DNA from: Zobellia laminariae | GTDB taxonomy: Bacteria > Bacteroidota > Bacteroidia > Flavobacteriales > Flavobacteriaceae | Reading direction: 5' to 3' | DNA: 64,000 nucleotides | Assembly: GCF_009725995.1 (NCBI RefSeq) | Contig: NZ_RCNS01000001.1 | Span: 1,257,195-1,321,194, forward strand | Shown here: in pieces, positions 7,864-17,617 of the stretch | Layout: every line of letters begins with the position of its first letter | Numbering within the stretch: position 1 is the stretch's first letter | The notes under the pieces: model-generated | What the model saw: only the letters and a program-made list of their open reading frames with translations | Told to the model about the DNA's origin: nothing | The model's database searches: none | Translations under genes and position numbers: made by a program

Positions 7864-10752
7864 ATGAAATCTTTTATCCTTCCTTATCTTTTGCTTTTTT
7901 GTTTTTTTGGCTTTGGTCAAATAGAATCTACATCCAAAGAGGACATTCAAAAGGCGCTTCAACTTAAAGAACAGATGGCCGCCAAATCATTGGTGCAGCA
8001 TCTGAAATTGAAAAACATTGGTCCCTCGGTAATGAGCGGAAGAGTTGTAGATTTAGATGTCAACCCAGATAACCCAATTGAGTTTTATGTAGCCTATGCC
8101 AGTGGAGGATTGTGGTACACCAATAACAACGGAACCTCATTCACTCCAATTATGGATAGTTCAGAAACGCAGAATATTGGAGATATAGCTGTGCATTGGA
8201 AAACGGGTACTATTTGGGTTGGTACCGGAGAAAATAATGCCTCTAGATCTTCATATGCAGGCATCGGTATTTTGAAATCTACCGACCAGGGCAAAACTTG
8301 GCAGAATATGGGATTACAAGATTCACACCATATTGGTCGCATCCTTATAAACAATGATAATTACAATGAAGTGGTAATAGGTGTAACAGGACATCTATAT
8401 TCTGCAAATACTGAACGAGGCATCTACAAAACAATAGATGGTGGAAAAACTTGGAAAAAAACCTTGTTCATTAGCGATACCGCGGGAATAATTGATGTTG
8501 CTCAAGCTCCTGAAAACTTTAATATACTATATGCTGCGGCTTGGGAGAAGGACAGAAAAGCATGGGATTTTCTAGGCAATGGGAATGACTCTGGCATCTA
8601 TAAGAGTACGGATGGTGGAGGTTCTTGGATAAAATTATCCAATGACGCAAGTGGCTTCCCTACTGGCTACGGTGTAGGCAGAATTGGTTTAGCTGTCTTT
8701 GATGAGAATACCGTTTACGCCCTTCTTGATAATCAAGACCACCGAGAGAAAACTGAAGATTCAGAAGAGAAGTCCGATGAATTATCAAAAGAAGATTTTA
8801 AAGCGATGTCCGAAGCTGATTTTCTTAAACTTGATGACAAGAAGCTCAATGCTTTTCTCAAAACCAATAATTTTCAAGAAAAGTATCGTGCCGAAAATAT
8901 AAAGCAAATGATACGCAGTGGTGTGGCCAAACCCATTGACATCAAGAAATACCTAGAAAATGCAAATACCTCATTATTCAACACTCCGGTTATTGGAGCC
9001 GAAGTTTACCGAAGTAATGATGGTGGCAAAACATGGCAAAAACAAAACGAAGATTTTATTGATGGTTTGCTCTATAGTTATGGTTATTATTTTGGCGAAA
9101 TACGAGTAGACCCCAATGATGTAAATAAAATATACTTGGGTGGTGTACCTATTATTAAATCCTCAGATGGCGGTAAAACCTATACTTCCATAAATGGAGA
9201 CAACGTTCATGCCGACCACCATGCGTTATGGGTAAACCCAAAAATGCCAGGTCATTTAATAAATGGAAACGACGGTGGAGTTAACATTTCCTATGACGAT
9301 GGTGCCAACTGGATTAAAAACAACTCGCCTACCGTTGGTCAGTTTTATGCTATAAATGTAGATAACCAAGAACCGTATCATGTCTATGGAGGTCTTCAAG
9401 ACAATGGCGTTTGGGAAGGACCTCACAATGCCGAAGAAAATAGTAAGTGGCACCAAACTGGCGATTACCCATGGAAATCACTAATGGGCGGTGACGGAAT
9501 GCAAATAGAAATAGATAATCGCAATCATAATACCATCTATACAGGGTATCAATTTGGAAACTATTATCGCATTGACAAAAATACGGGGAAGCGACATTAC
9601 ATTCAGCCGAAACATGAGTTAGGGGAAGATCCGTATAGATTCAATTGGCAGACACCTATTCTATTGTCCCCGCATAACCAAGATATTCTGTATTTAGGTG
9701 GTAATAAACTACACCGTTCCATGAACCAAGGTGATGATTGGGAAGTCATTTCTCCAGACCTAACTTATGGCGGGCAAAAAGGCAACGTAGCTTACGGAAC
9801 ACTAACAACCCTATCAGAATCTCCATTTACCTTTGGTTTATTATATACGGGTAGTGATGATGGCCTCGTAAATATTTCCAAAGATGGAGGGGCTCATTGG
9901 GAAAACATTTCTAAGAATATTGATCTGTCTCAATTTGAAACTCTTAAGAAAGTTCAAAAAGATGCGAATCTTTGGGTGAGTAGAATTGTAGCTTCCAAAC
10001 ACAAAAAAGAACGCGTTTATCTTGCTTTGAACGGTTACCGTTGGGATGATTTTACACCTTATATTTTTAAGAGCGAGGATTATGGTAAAACCTGGACAAC
10101 CATTTCTACAGGCATTCCTGCATCGCCTGTCAATGTAATTATTGAGGACCCCGAAAACGAAAATCTCCTTTTTGCCGGAACAGATAATGGTCTTTACACC
10201 TCTTTTGACCAAGGAGTTTCCTGGGAAAGTTTTCAAAACGGAATGCCAAATGTGGCCGTTCATGATTTGGTTATTCAACCTGAAGCCAAACACCTTTTAG
10301 TGGGCACCCATGGAAGAAGCATTTACAAAGCAGATATTTCCGCCCTGCAAAAGATGACTCCTGAATTTCTCAAAAAGGAATTAGTTGTTTTTGAGCTAGA
10401 TGATATAAAACATTCCAAAAATTGGGGCAACCCACCTGGTACATGGGCAAAAGCCAATACACCTGGCCTTGATATCACTTTTTATAGTGTCCAACCAAAT
10501 TCTTATGAGGCTGTCATTACATCGGAAGACGGTTTTATAATAAGTGAGACCGAACTCATAGCCAATAAAGGTTTAAACGTACTTTCATATGACCTAACCT
10601 TTACAGATAGTGGAAAAGCTACTTATGAAAAAAAGAATAAAACTGATTTAAAATCAGCAAAAAATGGGAAGACCTATTTACCCAAAGGGAAGTACACGAT
10701 TCAATTGAAAGGCAAAGGAAAACAATCTGAAGTATCTTTTGCTATTGACTAA
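7864..10752 (+). CDS. secreted sortilin-like beta-propeller protein
   Basis: A 962-residue protein; the start at MKSFILPYLLLFCFF is preferred to 7807 because it opens a clean signal peptide ending near FGFGQ. The body is made of BNR/Asp-box repeats, with S-x-D-x-G-x-T-W units such as STDQGKTW, TIDGGKTW, STDGGGSW, SNDGGKTW, SSDGGKTY, SKDGGAHW and SEDYGKTW, the layout of VPS10/sortilin-type propellers often labelled glycosyl hydrolase. A charged helical insertion (about residues 295-365) interrupts the propeller. There is no obvious type IX secretion tail. Ligand or enzymatic role is unknown. Confidence 0.85.
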   Translation: MKSFILPYLLLFCFFGFGQIESTSKEDIQKALQLKEQMAAKSLVQHLKLKNIGPSVMSGRVVDLDVNPDNPIEFYVAYASGGLWYTNNNGTSFTPIMDSSETQNIGDIAVHWKTGTIWVGTGENNASRSSYAGIGILKSTDQGKTWQNMGLQDSHHIGRILINNDNYNEVVIGVTGHLYSANTERGIYKTIDGGKTWKKTLFISDTAGIIDVAQAPENFNILYAAAWEKDRKAWDFLGNGNDSGIYKSTDGGGSWIKLSNDASGFPTGYGVGRIGLAVFDENTVYALLDNQDHREKTEDSEEKSDELSKEDFKAMSEADFLKLDDKKLNAFLKTNNFQEKYRAENIKQMIRSGVAKPIDIKKYLENANTSLFNTPVIGAEVYRSNDGGKTWQKQNEDFIDGLLYSYGYYFGEIRVDPNDVNKIYLGGVPIIKSSDGGKTYTSINGDNVHADHHALWVNPKMPGHLINGNDGGVNISYDDGANWIKNNSPTVGQFYAINVDNQEPYHVYGGLQDNGVWEGPHNAEENSKWHQTGDYPWKSLMGGDGMQIEIDNRNHNTIYTGYQFGNYYRIDKNTGKRHYIQPKHELGEDPYRFNWQTPILLSPHNQDILYLGGNKLHRSMNQGDDWEVISPDLTYGGQKGNVAYGTLTTLSESPFTFGLLYTGSDDGLVNISKDGGAHWENISKNIDLSQFETLKKVQKDANLWVSRIVASKHKKERVYLALNGYRWDDFTPYIFKSEDYGKTWTTISTGIPASPVNVIIEDPENENLLFAGTDNGLYTSFDQGVSWESFQNGMPNVAVHDLVIQPEAKHLLVGTHGRSIYKADISALQKMTPEFLKKELVVFELDDIKHSKNWGNPPGTWAKANTPGLDITFYSVQPNSYEAVITSEDGFIISETELIANKGLNVLSYDLTFTDSGKATYEKKNKTDLKSAKNGKTYLPKGKYTIQLKGKGKQSEVSFAID

Positions 10753-10771
10753 TTAAGAAAATAGAAAACAA

Positions 10772-10800
10772 AAAGAAAGCCCCTAATTGGGGCTTTCTTT
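10772..10800. terminator. bidirectional terminator
   Basis: Arms AAAGAAAGCCCC (10772-10783) and GGGGCTTTCTTT (10789-10800) pair perfectly around TAATT, flanked by A- and T-rich tracts. It can end the sortilin-like gene on the plus strand and the putative small RNA of repeat copy A on the minus strand. Confidence 0.85.
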
Positions 10801-10980
10801 TTAAGTAGGTTTTTTTGATTTTCCGGTGGGGACCGGTGTGTTTTTGTAAGCTTCTGTAGGTTAAGTAGCGGACTTGGGATTCGTTACTTATTTTGGTTAA
10901 GTTCTAGAGTAGATTTGGGGTCAAGACTATTACTTAATTACACTGTAAACTTACGGCTGTTTTCTCTTCTGTCTAAAATA
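10772..10980 (-). ncRNA. candidate small RNA, copy A
   Basis: Inferred minus-strand transcript beginning just downstream of the direct repeats at 10982-11011 and ending in the GC-rich hairpin plus T-run at 10800-10772. It lacks ATG codons and includes a compact hairpin (CCGGT, loop CCCC, ACCGG) at about 10822-10835, identical in copy B. The 5' end is a guess; no expression data support it. Confidence 0.45.
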
Positions 10981-11044
10981 TTGTTGCGAACCCACCCAAC
11001 TCTGTTGTGAAAAATATGAGCGGTTCATTTCATCGATAAAATGC
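10801..11044. repeat. intergenic repeat, copy A
   Basis: Nearly identical to 12418-12659 in the same orientation; by hand alignment about 12 substitutions and one 2-base length difference in a T-run. Similarity starts directly after each copy's terminator hairpin and stops shortly after TTCATCGATAAAATGC. No ORF of any length with ATG is present on the minus strand. The two copies flank a lipoprotein gene. Confidence 0.9.
10982..11011 (-). promoter_or_regulatory. 21-bp-period direct repeats, copy A
   Basis: On the minus strand, TTCACAACA (11011-11003) and TTCGCAACA (10990-10982) are spaced exactly 21 bp, putting both on one face of the helix. The same pair with the same spacing occurs at 12597-12626 and 23230-23259. 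The geometry resembles LytTR-type activator sites; the regulator is unknown. Confidence 0.55.
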
Positions 11045-11181
11045 CAATCTAAAATTAATTTGCTTGGATTTTTTTTCGCAACTCATATCCCGATCCCGTT
11101 ATACTTCTTCCAGATTAACCTTAAATGCAATTTTAACATTTGTAAAGCGTTCAAATATTTCTAAACCATAAACCAACCAAC

Positions 11182-12276
11182 ATGAAAATTATTTTTAGAA
11201 ACGCTTTGTTCGCAGCATTATTAATAGCGGCCTCTTGCGGAAAAGACAATGTAGAAAATTCCGTTGAGAAATTAGAGCAAGAACAAATAGAGCAAGAACA
11301 GGAAGAATTACAACAAGCTGAGCAAACCTCTTTAGATGCCAATACGGTTTCCACCAATGTTATTATTGAAGGCGGAACAAAAAACGATGGGATGCCGCCT
11401 ACTCCTAATGAAGCTATCGCGGTTGATTTATCAGAAACCTCTAAATCTGCATTTTTAGGTGAAGGATTTAATATTTCTCTTAACTCAGAAGCCGAAATTG
11501 TCGGTGCCTATATTCAATTCAAAACCTCAGATGGTACCCACGCCGATGGATATTATGATGTCAACATAAACGAGAATGATTCTAGCGGAAAGAAAGTTAG
11601 CAAATCAAAAAAGAAATCGCTGTTTTCCAATACTTTTAAAACAGAAACCGATAAAACTATAGATGTGAATTTTAACACAGAAATAGAACCAGGCACATTC
11701 TGTTATGAAATTTGCGTCTATGATGCCGCAGGAAACATAAGTGCTCCTACCGAAGTCTGTATAACAGTTGAAAGTTGGGGAGGTTCTAGTGAGGCTATTG
11801 GCGAATGGACATTGGTAAAAGAAGAGATTTACGAAGAAGATGGCAGTTTTAGAACTGCTTTGCCAGAAGAGGAAAGCTGTGATCAAGTTGATTCTATTTC
11901 CTGCGATAATGGTAATACACTTCAAGCAGCTGGAAACTGTATAACCATAAACCAGGAAAACTTAACCATAAGTGCAGACGGAACTTATATCTATGAATAT
12001 GATGATGATTATAAATATTTAATTACTACTGATTCTAAAGCCAACTGTGAAGCTATTTTTAGCGAAAATTCTTTGAATCTTATTAGCAAAGGCAGATGGG
12101 CAACGAGGACCGAAGATAACAGTTTAGTTTTTATAGAGTTTGAATATTCAGAGGGAGATGAATTGGAAGTATATGAAGAGGGTTATACCGATAGGCTTTT
12201 TGACGATGGAGCACTACTTGATGGAAATAGTCTTATTGGTAGCATGGAAAAATATAAAATTTTTTTAGAAAAATAA
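11182..12276 (+). CDS. lipoprotein of unknown function
   Basis: A 364-residue lipoprotein: signal segment and lipobox LLIAASC give lipidated Cys19. Residues about 28-50 are a Glu/Gln-rich helix (EKLEQEQIEQEQEELQQAEQ). A beta-rich middle domain (about 70-195) contains a Lys/Ser-rich loop (KKVSKSKKKS), and after residue 205 (GEWTLVKEEIYEEDGSF) the sequence looks lipocalin-like, with four cysteines in CDQVDSISCDNG and nearby. I do not recognise the family. It is the only gene between the two copies of the intergenic repeat and has its own terminator. Confidence 0.75.
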   Translation: MKIIFRNALFAALLIAASCGKDNVENSVEKLEQEQIEQEQEELQQAEQTSLDANTVSTNVIIEGGTKNDGMPPTPNEAIAVDLSETSKSAFLGEGFNISLNSEAEIVGAYIQFKTSDGTHADGYYDVNINENDSSGKKVSKSKKKSLFSNTFKTETDKTIDVNFNTEIEPGTFCYEICVYDAAGNISAPTEVCITVESWGGSSEAIGEWTLVKEEIYEEDGSFRTALPEEESCDQVDSISCDNGNTLQAAGNCITINQENLTISADGTYIYEYDDDYKYLITTDSKANCEAIFSENSLNLISKGRWATRTEDNSLVFIEFEYSEGDELEVYEEGYTDRLFDDGALLDGNSLIGSMEKYKIFLEK

Positions 12277-12299
12277 AATCTACTTAAATTCTTAAAAAC

Positions 12300-12324
12300 A
12301 ACCCTCTATATAGATTAGAGGGTT
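12300..12324 (+). terminator. terminator of lipoprotein gene
   Basis: Arms AACCCTCTA (12300-12308) and TAGAGGGTT (12316-12324), then a T-run; 24 bases after the stop of the lipoprotein gene. Confidence 0.85.
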
Positions 12325-12392
12325 TTTTATTTGTAAAATTTGCCGAATAAATTTCTCTTAAGGATAAATGCTTAGTAAGTGTATAATAAAAA

Positions 12393-12414
12393 AAGAGCCC
12401 GAATCGGGGCTCTT
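12393..12414 (-). terminator. terminator of copy B small RNA
   Basis: Arms AAGAGCCC (12393-12400) and GGGCTCTT (12407-12414) with A/T tracts on both sides. Its stem sequence differs from that of copy A, but position relative to the repeat is the same. Confidence 0.75.
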
Positions 12415-12596
12415 TTTTTAAGTAGGTTTTTGATTTTCCGGTGGGGACCGGTGTGTTTTTGTAAGCTTCCGTAGGTTAAGTAGCGGACTTGGGATTCGTT
12501 ACTTGTTTTAGTTAAGTTCTAGAGTAGATTTGGGGTCAAGACTATTACTTAATTACACTGTAAACTTACGGCCGTTTACTCTCCTATCTAAAATAT
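12393..12596 (-). ncRNA. candidate small RNA, copy B
   Basis: Inferred minus-strand transcript equivalent to copy A, from just downstream of the direct repeats to the hairpin at 12414-12393. The differences from copy A lie mostly in the 5' third, and the central hairpin is unchanged. The 5' boundary is inferred. Confidence 0.45.
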
Positions 12597-12659
12597 TGTT
12601 GTGAACCCGCTCAACTCTGTTGTGAAAAATACGAGCGGTTAATTTCATCGATAAAATGC
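12418..12659. repeat. intergenic repeat, copy B
   Basis: Second copy of the element at 10801-11044 (see there). Both copies retain the CCGGT/ACCGG hairpin, the 21-bp-period direct repeats and TTCATCGA. Confidence 0.9.
12597..12626 (-). promoter_or_regulatory. 21-bp-period direct repeats, copy B
   Basis: Two perfect TTCACAACA on the minus strand (12626-12618 and 12605-12597), 21 bp apart, in the same place relative to the repeat as in copy A. Confidence 0.55.
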
Positions 12660-12675
12660 GATGTTTCAAAATAAA

Positions 12676-12702
12676 AAAGCCCTCGCAAACTGCAAGGGCT
12701 TT
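12676..12702 (-). terminator. terminator of PfpI-type gene
   Basis: Arms AAAGCCCT (12676-12683) and AGGGCTTT (12695-12702), followed on the minus strand by a T-rich run; 34 bases beyond the stop of the gene at 12736. Confidence 0.8.
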
Positions 12703-12735
12703 AAATTAATCTCTATGTATTCCGCGCAATGTATT

Positions 12736-13281
12736 TTACGCGTGCTGCTCTTCGTGCTTACCTTCTTTGATTTCTTCAATCAATTTAGAATTAAAAGCCG
12801 GTAAGTCATCCGGATTTCTACTTGTTACAAAACCTTGGTCTACTACCACTTCTTCATCTACCCAGTTTGCTCCGGCATTTACCAAATCATCCTTAATAGA
12901 ATTAAAGCTAGTCATTTTACGGCCTTTTACAACATCTGCACTAATAAGCGTCCATGATGCATGACATATTGCCGCTACCGGCTTCTCTTGCTTAAAAAAG
13001 TCCCTTACAAAGGTTAATACTTTTTCTTCTCTTCTTAATTTATCAGGATTTATGACACCACCCGGTAACATTAGTGCATTATAGTCTTCTGCAGTTACTT
13101 GATCTATGGTTTTATCCACTTTGTATGAGTTAGACCAATTTCCATCGGCCCATCCTTTTATTTCTCCTGATTCTAGACTTACGATATCTACTTTAAAGCC
13201 TTCATTTTCCATGGCTTCCTTTGGAGATTTTAATTCGCTCTCTTCAAATCCATTTGTAGCTAAAATTGCTATCCTCTTCAT
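12736..13281 (-). CDS. PfpI/DJ-1 family protein
   Basis: A 181-residue cytosolic protein of the PfpI branch of the DJ-1 superfamily, to which stress-induced proteases, deglycases and chaperones belong. The nucleophile elbow is AICHASW (Cys106), with the conserved early Glu in GFEESEL and LMLPGGVINPD preceding it. Length is typical for YraA/YhbO-like members. Single gene with its own terminator. Whether it is a peptidase or a glycation-repair enzyme cannot be told from sequence. Confidence 0.9.
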   Translation of the reverse strand: MKRIAILATNGFEESELKSPKEAMENEGFKVDIVSLESGEIKGWADGNWSNSYKVDKTIDQVTAEDYNALMLPGGVINPDKLRREEKVLTFVRDFFKQEKPVAAICHASWTLISADVVKGRKMTSFNSIKDDLVNAGANWVDEEVVVDQGFVTSRNPDDLPAFNSKLIEEIKEGKHEEQHA

Positions 13282-13372
13282 ATGTATAATTTTTAATGAT
13301 TATTAAATTACTATACTGCAAGATACCAGCTATACCCAGCTTAGGTTGACGGAAAACAAATAGATATTTGCT

Positions 13373-13843
13373 CTATTGATAGGATTCTAAATGTTGGATG
13401 ACTTCTGCCAGACACCTATCTAATTCTTTCTTTATTTCGGTCTCCCAAAATCGGAATACTTTATACTCCAAAAGGTCTAGCTCTCTATTTACTTCTTGAT
13501 CACGCTGTATGTTTCTTTCTATTTTAGCTATCCAGAATTCTCGGTTCGTCTTTACTTTAGGCTTACGTTCTTCCCAATTATAGCCATGCCAATATTCCCC
13601 ATCTATAAATATGACTGTCTTATACTTTTTTAAGACGATATCTGGTTTGCCTATAAGTTTGTTATAATCTATGCGATACCGGTACCCCGCTGCGTAGAGA
13701 GCCTTTCTAAAAGCAAGTTCTGGCTTCGAATTCTTCCCCTTAATTTTGCTCATAATCTTAGAGCGTTGGGGAGTAGTGTAGAAACCCGATTCTTCATTGA
13801 ACCGTGGTACTTTTATACGTTCTATGGAATAGTCTTTGGGCAT
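13373..13843 (-). CDS. Vsr-like mismatch endonuclease
   Basis: A 156-residue protein of the very-short-patch-repair (Vsr) family, which nicks DNA at T:G mismatches formed by 5-methylcytosine deamination. Recognisable: RSKIMSKIKGKNSKPEL (28-43), the catalytic Asp68 in GKPDIV, and TNREFWIAKIERNIQRD (99-115) followed by FRFWETEI. In classical Vsr the central motif reads HGCFWHxHxC; here it is DGEYWHGYNW (81-90), without the Cys/His zinc ligands. No cytosine methyltransferase gene is nearby, unlike typical vsr loci. The product may be an atypical Vsr or a relative with another target. Confidence 0.8.
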   Translation of the reverse strand: MPKDYSIERIKVPRFNEESGFYTTPQRSKIMSKIKGKNSKPELAFRKALYAAGYRYRIDYNKLIGKPDIVLKKYKTVIFIDGEYWHGYNWEERKPKVKTNREFWIAKIERNIQRDQEVNRELDLLEYKVFRFWETEIKKELDRCLAEVIQHLESYQ

Positions 13844-13857
13844 ACCTTAAAATAACA

Positions 13858-13896
13858 AAAAATCCCAAACTCCATAAAAAGGAGTTTGGGATTTTT
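13858..13896 (-). terminator. terminator of sdhCAB operon
   Basis: Perfect 16-bp arms (13858-13873 and 13881-13896, AAAAATCCCAAACTCC) with a 7-base loop, 36 bp after the sdhB stop; also usable in the other orientation. Confidence 0.88.
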
Positions 13897-13932
13897 AATA
13901 TCTATAGAGTCCACTATGCACTCGTATGCTTA

Positions 13933-14679
13933 TTATCCTTTTGTAGTCGCGCTTAAATACTCACGGTTCAAACGGGCAATGTTCTCTAAAGAAATTCCTT
14001 TAGGACATTCTACTTCACATGCTCCAGTGTTGGTACAGTTTCCAAATCCTTCCAAATCCATTTGGCGTACCATATTTTGAACTCGATCTACCGCTTCTAC
14101 TTGCCCTTGAGGCAATAAAGCAAACTGAGAAACCTTTGCCGAAGTAAACAACATAGCACTTGCATTTTTACAAGCAGCTACACATGCTCCACAGCCAATA
14201 CAGGTAGCGGCATCCATAGCTTCATCTGCATCGTGTTTGTTAATAGGAATAGCATTGGCATCTACTGTGTTACCAGAAGTGTTTACAGAGATATAACCAC
14301 CTGCTTGCTGAATTCTATCAAAAGAAGTTCTATCAACAATCAAATCTGTTATTACCGGAAACGCCGTAGCACGGAACGGTTCAATAACGATAGTATCACC
14401 ATCATTAAACTTACGCATGTGCAATTGGCACGTGGTTACCAAACGGTCCGGCCCATGAGGCTCACCATTGATCTGCAGTGAACAAGCACCACAAATACCT
14501 TCACGGCAATCATGATCAAATTGTACAGGCTCTTCTCCTTTGTTGATCAATTCTTCGTTAAGAACGTCCATCATTTCAAGAAAAGACATATCGCCTTCAA
14601 TACCCTTAATAGGATAGTCTACGATCTGACCTTGGGACTTAGCATCTTTTTGACGCCATATTTTTAAATTAAGCTTCAT
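13933..14679 (-). CDS. sdhB: succinate dehydrogenase/fumarate reductase iron-sulfur subunit
   Basis: Electron-transfer subunit of complex II carrying three iron-sulfur clusters. The [2Fe-2S] ligands lie in [12 protein letters not shown] (Cys58, 63, 66) and a later Cys in LVTTC; the [4Fe-4S]/[3Fe-4S] ligands lie in [11 protein letters not shown] and [14 protein letters not shown]. The 248-residue length fits. Third gene of sdhCAB, 6 bp after sdhA. Passes electrons from the flavoprotein to the haem b subunit and menaquinone. Confidence 0.97.
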   Translation of the reverse strand: MKLNLKIWRQKDAKSQGQIVDYPIKGIEGDMSFLEMMDVLNEELINKGEEPVQFDHDCREGICGACSLQINGEPHGPDRLVTTCQLHMRKFNDGDTIVIEPFRATAFPVITDLIVDRTSFDRIQQAGGYISVNTSGNTVDANAIPINKHDADEAMDAATCIGCGACVAACKNASAMLFTSAKVSQFALLPQGQVEAVDRVQNMVRQMDLEGFGNCTNTGACEVECPKGISLENIARLNREYLSATTKG

Positions 14680-14685
14680 AGTTAC

Positions 14686-16689
14686 TTATTTATAACTTCT
14701 TGTCTTCAACTCAATATTCTCGTACTTCAACTCCTCCTTATGCAAAACTGCATCTTTAGGCTCACCTTTATATTCCCAAGCGGAAACAAACTTAAAGTTC
14801 TCATCATCACGTAAAGCTTCACCTTCAGGAGTCTGATACTCCTCACGGAAGTGACCTCCACAAGATTCGTTTCTTGTAAGTGCATCTTTAGCGAACAGTT
14901 CGCCAAGCTCTAAGAAATCGGCCACACGACCTGCTTTTTCCAACTCTTGGTTCATACCGTCTGCTTTTCCTGGAATTTTTACATTCGCCCAGAAGTCAGC
15001 TCGTAAAGCAGAAATCTCATCGATCGCATCTTGCAAATCTTTAGCATTTCTAGCCATACCACATTTGTCCCACATGATTTTACCCAATTTCTTATGGTAA
15101 AAATCAACTGAATGTTGACCGCTACCGGCCATTAACTTGTCCAACCTATCTTGAACGGCAGTTTCAGCAGCATCAAATTCTGGCAAATCTGTTGGGATAG
15201 CACCGGTTCTAATATCTTTAGAAAGGTAGTCACCTATAGTATAAGGCAACACAAAATAACCATCTGCCAAACCTTGCATCAATGCAGAAGCACCTAAACG
15301 GTTAGCACCGTGATCACTAAAGTTAGCTTCACCCGCACAGTAACATCCTTCTATAGTTGTCTGCAGGTTATAATCAACCCAAAGACCACCCATAGTATAG
15401 TGTACCGCAGGATATATCATCATTGGTGTTTCATACGGATTCTCATCTACGATTTTCTCGTACATCTGAAAAAGGTTACCGTATTTAGCCTCTATGACTT
15501 TCTTACCTAAACGTGTTATTTCTTTATCATCGGCATTTTTAATACCGTGCGTGAGCGCTTCTTCTTCTCCGTAACGTTGAATTGCCGAAGCAAAATCTAA
15601 ATAAACGGCCTCACCAGTTTTATTTACACCAAAACCAGCATCACAACGTTCTTTAGCCGCACGTGATGCAACATCACGAGGTACCAAGTTTCCAAATGCA
15701 GGATATCTTCTTTCCAAGTAATAATCACGATCTTCTTCTTTAAGCTGAATAGGTTTCAACTTACCTTCTCTAATTGCGATAGCATCATCCATACGTTTTG
15801 GAACCCAAATACGCCCATCATTACGAAGGGACTCTGACATTAATGTCAGTTTAGATTGGTGATCCCCAGAAACTGGAATACAAGTAGGGTGAATTTGTGT
15901 AAAACATGGGTTAGCAAAGAAAGCTCCTCTACGGTGTGCTCTCCAAGCTGCCATTACGTTACTACCCATTGCATTGGTAGATAAGAAAAATACATTTCCG
16001 TAACCACCAGTTGCCAAAACAACAGCGTGAGCAGAGTGACGTTCAATTTTACCCGTAACCAAGTCACGTGCAATGATTCCTCTTGCTTTTCCATCAACAA
16101 GAACCATATCCATCATTTCATGACGATTGAACGATTGGATTTTTCCACGGTTAATTTGTCTGTTCATGGCAGAATAAGCACCTAATAAAAGCTGCTGTCC
16201 TGTTTGACCTTTAGCGTAGAAGGTACGTGAAACTAAAACTCCACCAAAAGAACGGTTGTCTAACATTCCGCCATATTCTCTTGCAAAAGGAACCCCTTGA
16301 GCAACACACTGGTCAATAATATTAGCCGATTCTTCTGCCAAACGATAAACGTTTGCTTCACGGGAACGGTAATCGCCCCCTTTTATAGTATCATAAAAAA
16401 GGCGGTAGGCACTATCACCATCACCTTGATAATTCTTTGCTGCGTTAATTCCACCTTGGGCAGCAATAGAGTGCGCTCTACGTGGAGAATCTTGGTAGCA
16501 AAATGTTTTTACGTTATAGCCTAACTCCGCTAAAGTAGCAGCGGCAGAACCACCTGCAAGTCCAGTACCAACAACGATAATATCAATATTACGTTTGTTA
16601 GCAGGGTTTACAAGGTTAATGTCGTTTTTATGTTGAGTCCATTTAGCGGCCAATGGCCCTTTTGGAACTTTTGAATCCAATATGCCCAT
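14686..16689 (-). CDS. sdhA: succinate dehydrogenase/fumarate reductase flavoprotein
   Basis: Catalytic subunit of complex II, oxidising succinate to fumarate with covalent FAD. The FAD-binding Rossmann motif is at about 38-57 ([20 protein letters not shown]), the histidyl-FAD site in [13 protein letters not shown], substrate-site sequences include HPTCIP and [12 protein letters not shown], and [13 protein letters not shown] follows. The 667 residues and three-gene layout fit the Bacteroidota type-B enzyme. sdhC is 2 bp upstream and sdhB 6 bp downstream, so all three share one message. Confidence 0.97.
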   Translation of the reverse strand: MGILDSKVPKGPLAAKWTQHKNDINLVNPANKRNIDIIVVGTGLAGGSAAATLAELGYNVKTFCYQDSPRRAHSIAAQGGINAAKNYQGDGDSAYRLFYDTIKGGDYRSREANVYRLAEESANIIDQCVAQGVPFAREYGGMLDNRSFGGVLVSRTFYAKGQTGQQLLLGAYSAMNRQINRGKIQSFNRHEMMDMVLVDGKARGIIARDLVTGKIERHSAHAVVLATGGYGNVFFLSTNAMGSNVMAAWRAHRRGAFFANPCFTQIHPTCIPVSGDHQSKLTLMSESLRNDGRIWVPKRMDDAIAIREGKLKPIQLKEEDRDYYLERRYPAFGNLVPRDVASRAAKERCDAGFGVNKTGEAVYLDFASAIQRYGEEEALTHGIKNADDKEITRLGKKVIEAKYGNLFQMYEKIVDENPYETPMMIYPAVHYTMGGLWVDYNLQTTIEGCYCAGEANFSDHGANRLGASALMQGLADGYFVLPYTIGDYLSKDIRTGAIPTDLPEFDAAETAVQDRLDKLMAGSGQHSVDFYHKKLGKIMWDKCGMARNAKDLQDAIDEISALRADFWANVKIPGKADGMNQELEKAGRVADFLELGELFAKDALTRNESCGGHFREEYQTPEGEALRDDENFKFVSAWEYKGEPKDAVLHKEELKYENIELKTRSYK

Positions 16690-16691
16690 AA

Positions 16692-17360
16692 TTAATGTGT
16701 TATTGGGTTAAAATGATGGTAAAGAGCGATGAATATAAATCCTAAAGGAATGGCAATAGAATATATTTTTGTGAACGTTTGAATGCCCGCAGAATACTTG
16801 TTGTTCACACCTACCGTCTGAAAAGACGAAGCGAAACCGTGCCATAAGTGCAATGCTAGCAAAACAAAAGAAATCACATAAATAATTGTACGCCAGAAAG
16901 GCTCAAATTTATGAACCGTTTCTTCAAGATAACGCGTTGGGTCTTCTGGGTTCATTGCAATGTACTTATAGGATATTTCTTGTATCCAAAAATCATACAT
17001 GTGCAGACCAAGAAAAGCAAGAACTACCAAACCGGTAATAATCATGTTCCTAGACATCCAAGAAGCGTTGGCGCCGCCGTTATACTGTTTGTACTTTACT
17101 GCTCGTGCTTTATTGTTCTTTAGCTCAAGTGCAATACCCATAGCAAAGTGAACGATTACACCAGCTATAAGTATAGGCTGCAAGAGATATTGCACCAAAA
17201 CGTTATAGCCCATAAAATGCGACCACTCATTAAAAGTATCGGGCGCAATTACAGATGTAATGTTAATCACAAAGTGCTGCCCAAGGAAAAAGACCAAAAA
17301 AAGACCCGATAGGGCCATGACCACTTTTCGGGCAATCGAAGATTTTATCAATCCGCTCAT
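16692..17360 (-). CDS. sdhC: succinate dehydrogenase cytochrome b subunit
   Basis: Membrane anchor of complex II, 222 residues with five hydrophobic segments, the single-subunit, di-haem type-B form used with menaquinone. Conserved histidines suitable for haem ligation occur in [24 protein letters not shown] and ALHLWHGF. First gene of sdhCAB. A TTTG-N20-TAATTTCG promoter lies 36-67 bases upstream. Confidence 0.95.
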   Translation of the reverse strand: MSGLIKSSIARKVVMALSGLFLVFFLGQHFVINITSVIAPDTFNEWSHFMGYNVLVQYLLQPILIAGVIVHFAMGIALELKNNKARAVKYKQYNGGANASWMSRNMIITGLVVLAFLGLHMYDFWIQEISYKYIAMNPEDPTRYLEETVHKFEPFWRTIIYVISFVLLALHLWHGFASSFQTVGVNNKYSAGIQTFTKIYSIAIPLGFIFIALYHHFNPITH

Positions 17361-17395
17361 TTTATAATACGTTGGAGTTAATTAAAAAACTTCTA

Positions 17396-17427
17396 CGAAA
17401 TTAGGGCATAAGCTTGGCTTTAACAAA
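17396..17427 (-). promoter_or_regulatory. sdhCAB promoter
   Basis: On the minus strand TTTG (17427-17424), a 20-base spacer and TAATTTCG (17403-17396), matching the Bacteroidota TTTG-N17-23-TAnnTTTG pattern in 11 of 12 positions, upstream of sdhC. Confidence 0.6.
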
Positions 17428-17617
17428 CTTTGTGACGGTTTAGTAAAGTATTTAGAAACGTTTTAAGCAAGCGCTAAAACTTCCGGGTACTAAATATTCG
17501 TTCTTTAATTTTTTTAACCAAAGAATTAGATGCTTCAATTTTTCGATTTCAGTTTCGACATCTGTATTTTTTGACCGATATTCAAGTCGTAAACAACCTC
17601 AAAATTATACCCTTATA

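Noticed and set aside
10801..12659. Repeats as ends of an insertion sequence or composite transposon
   Set aside because: They are direct, non-inverted, contain no transposase, and each ends at its own terminator; no target-site duplication was seen.
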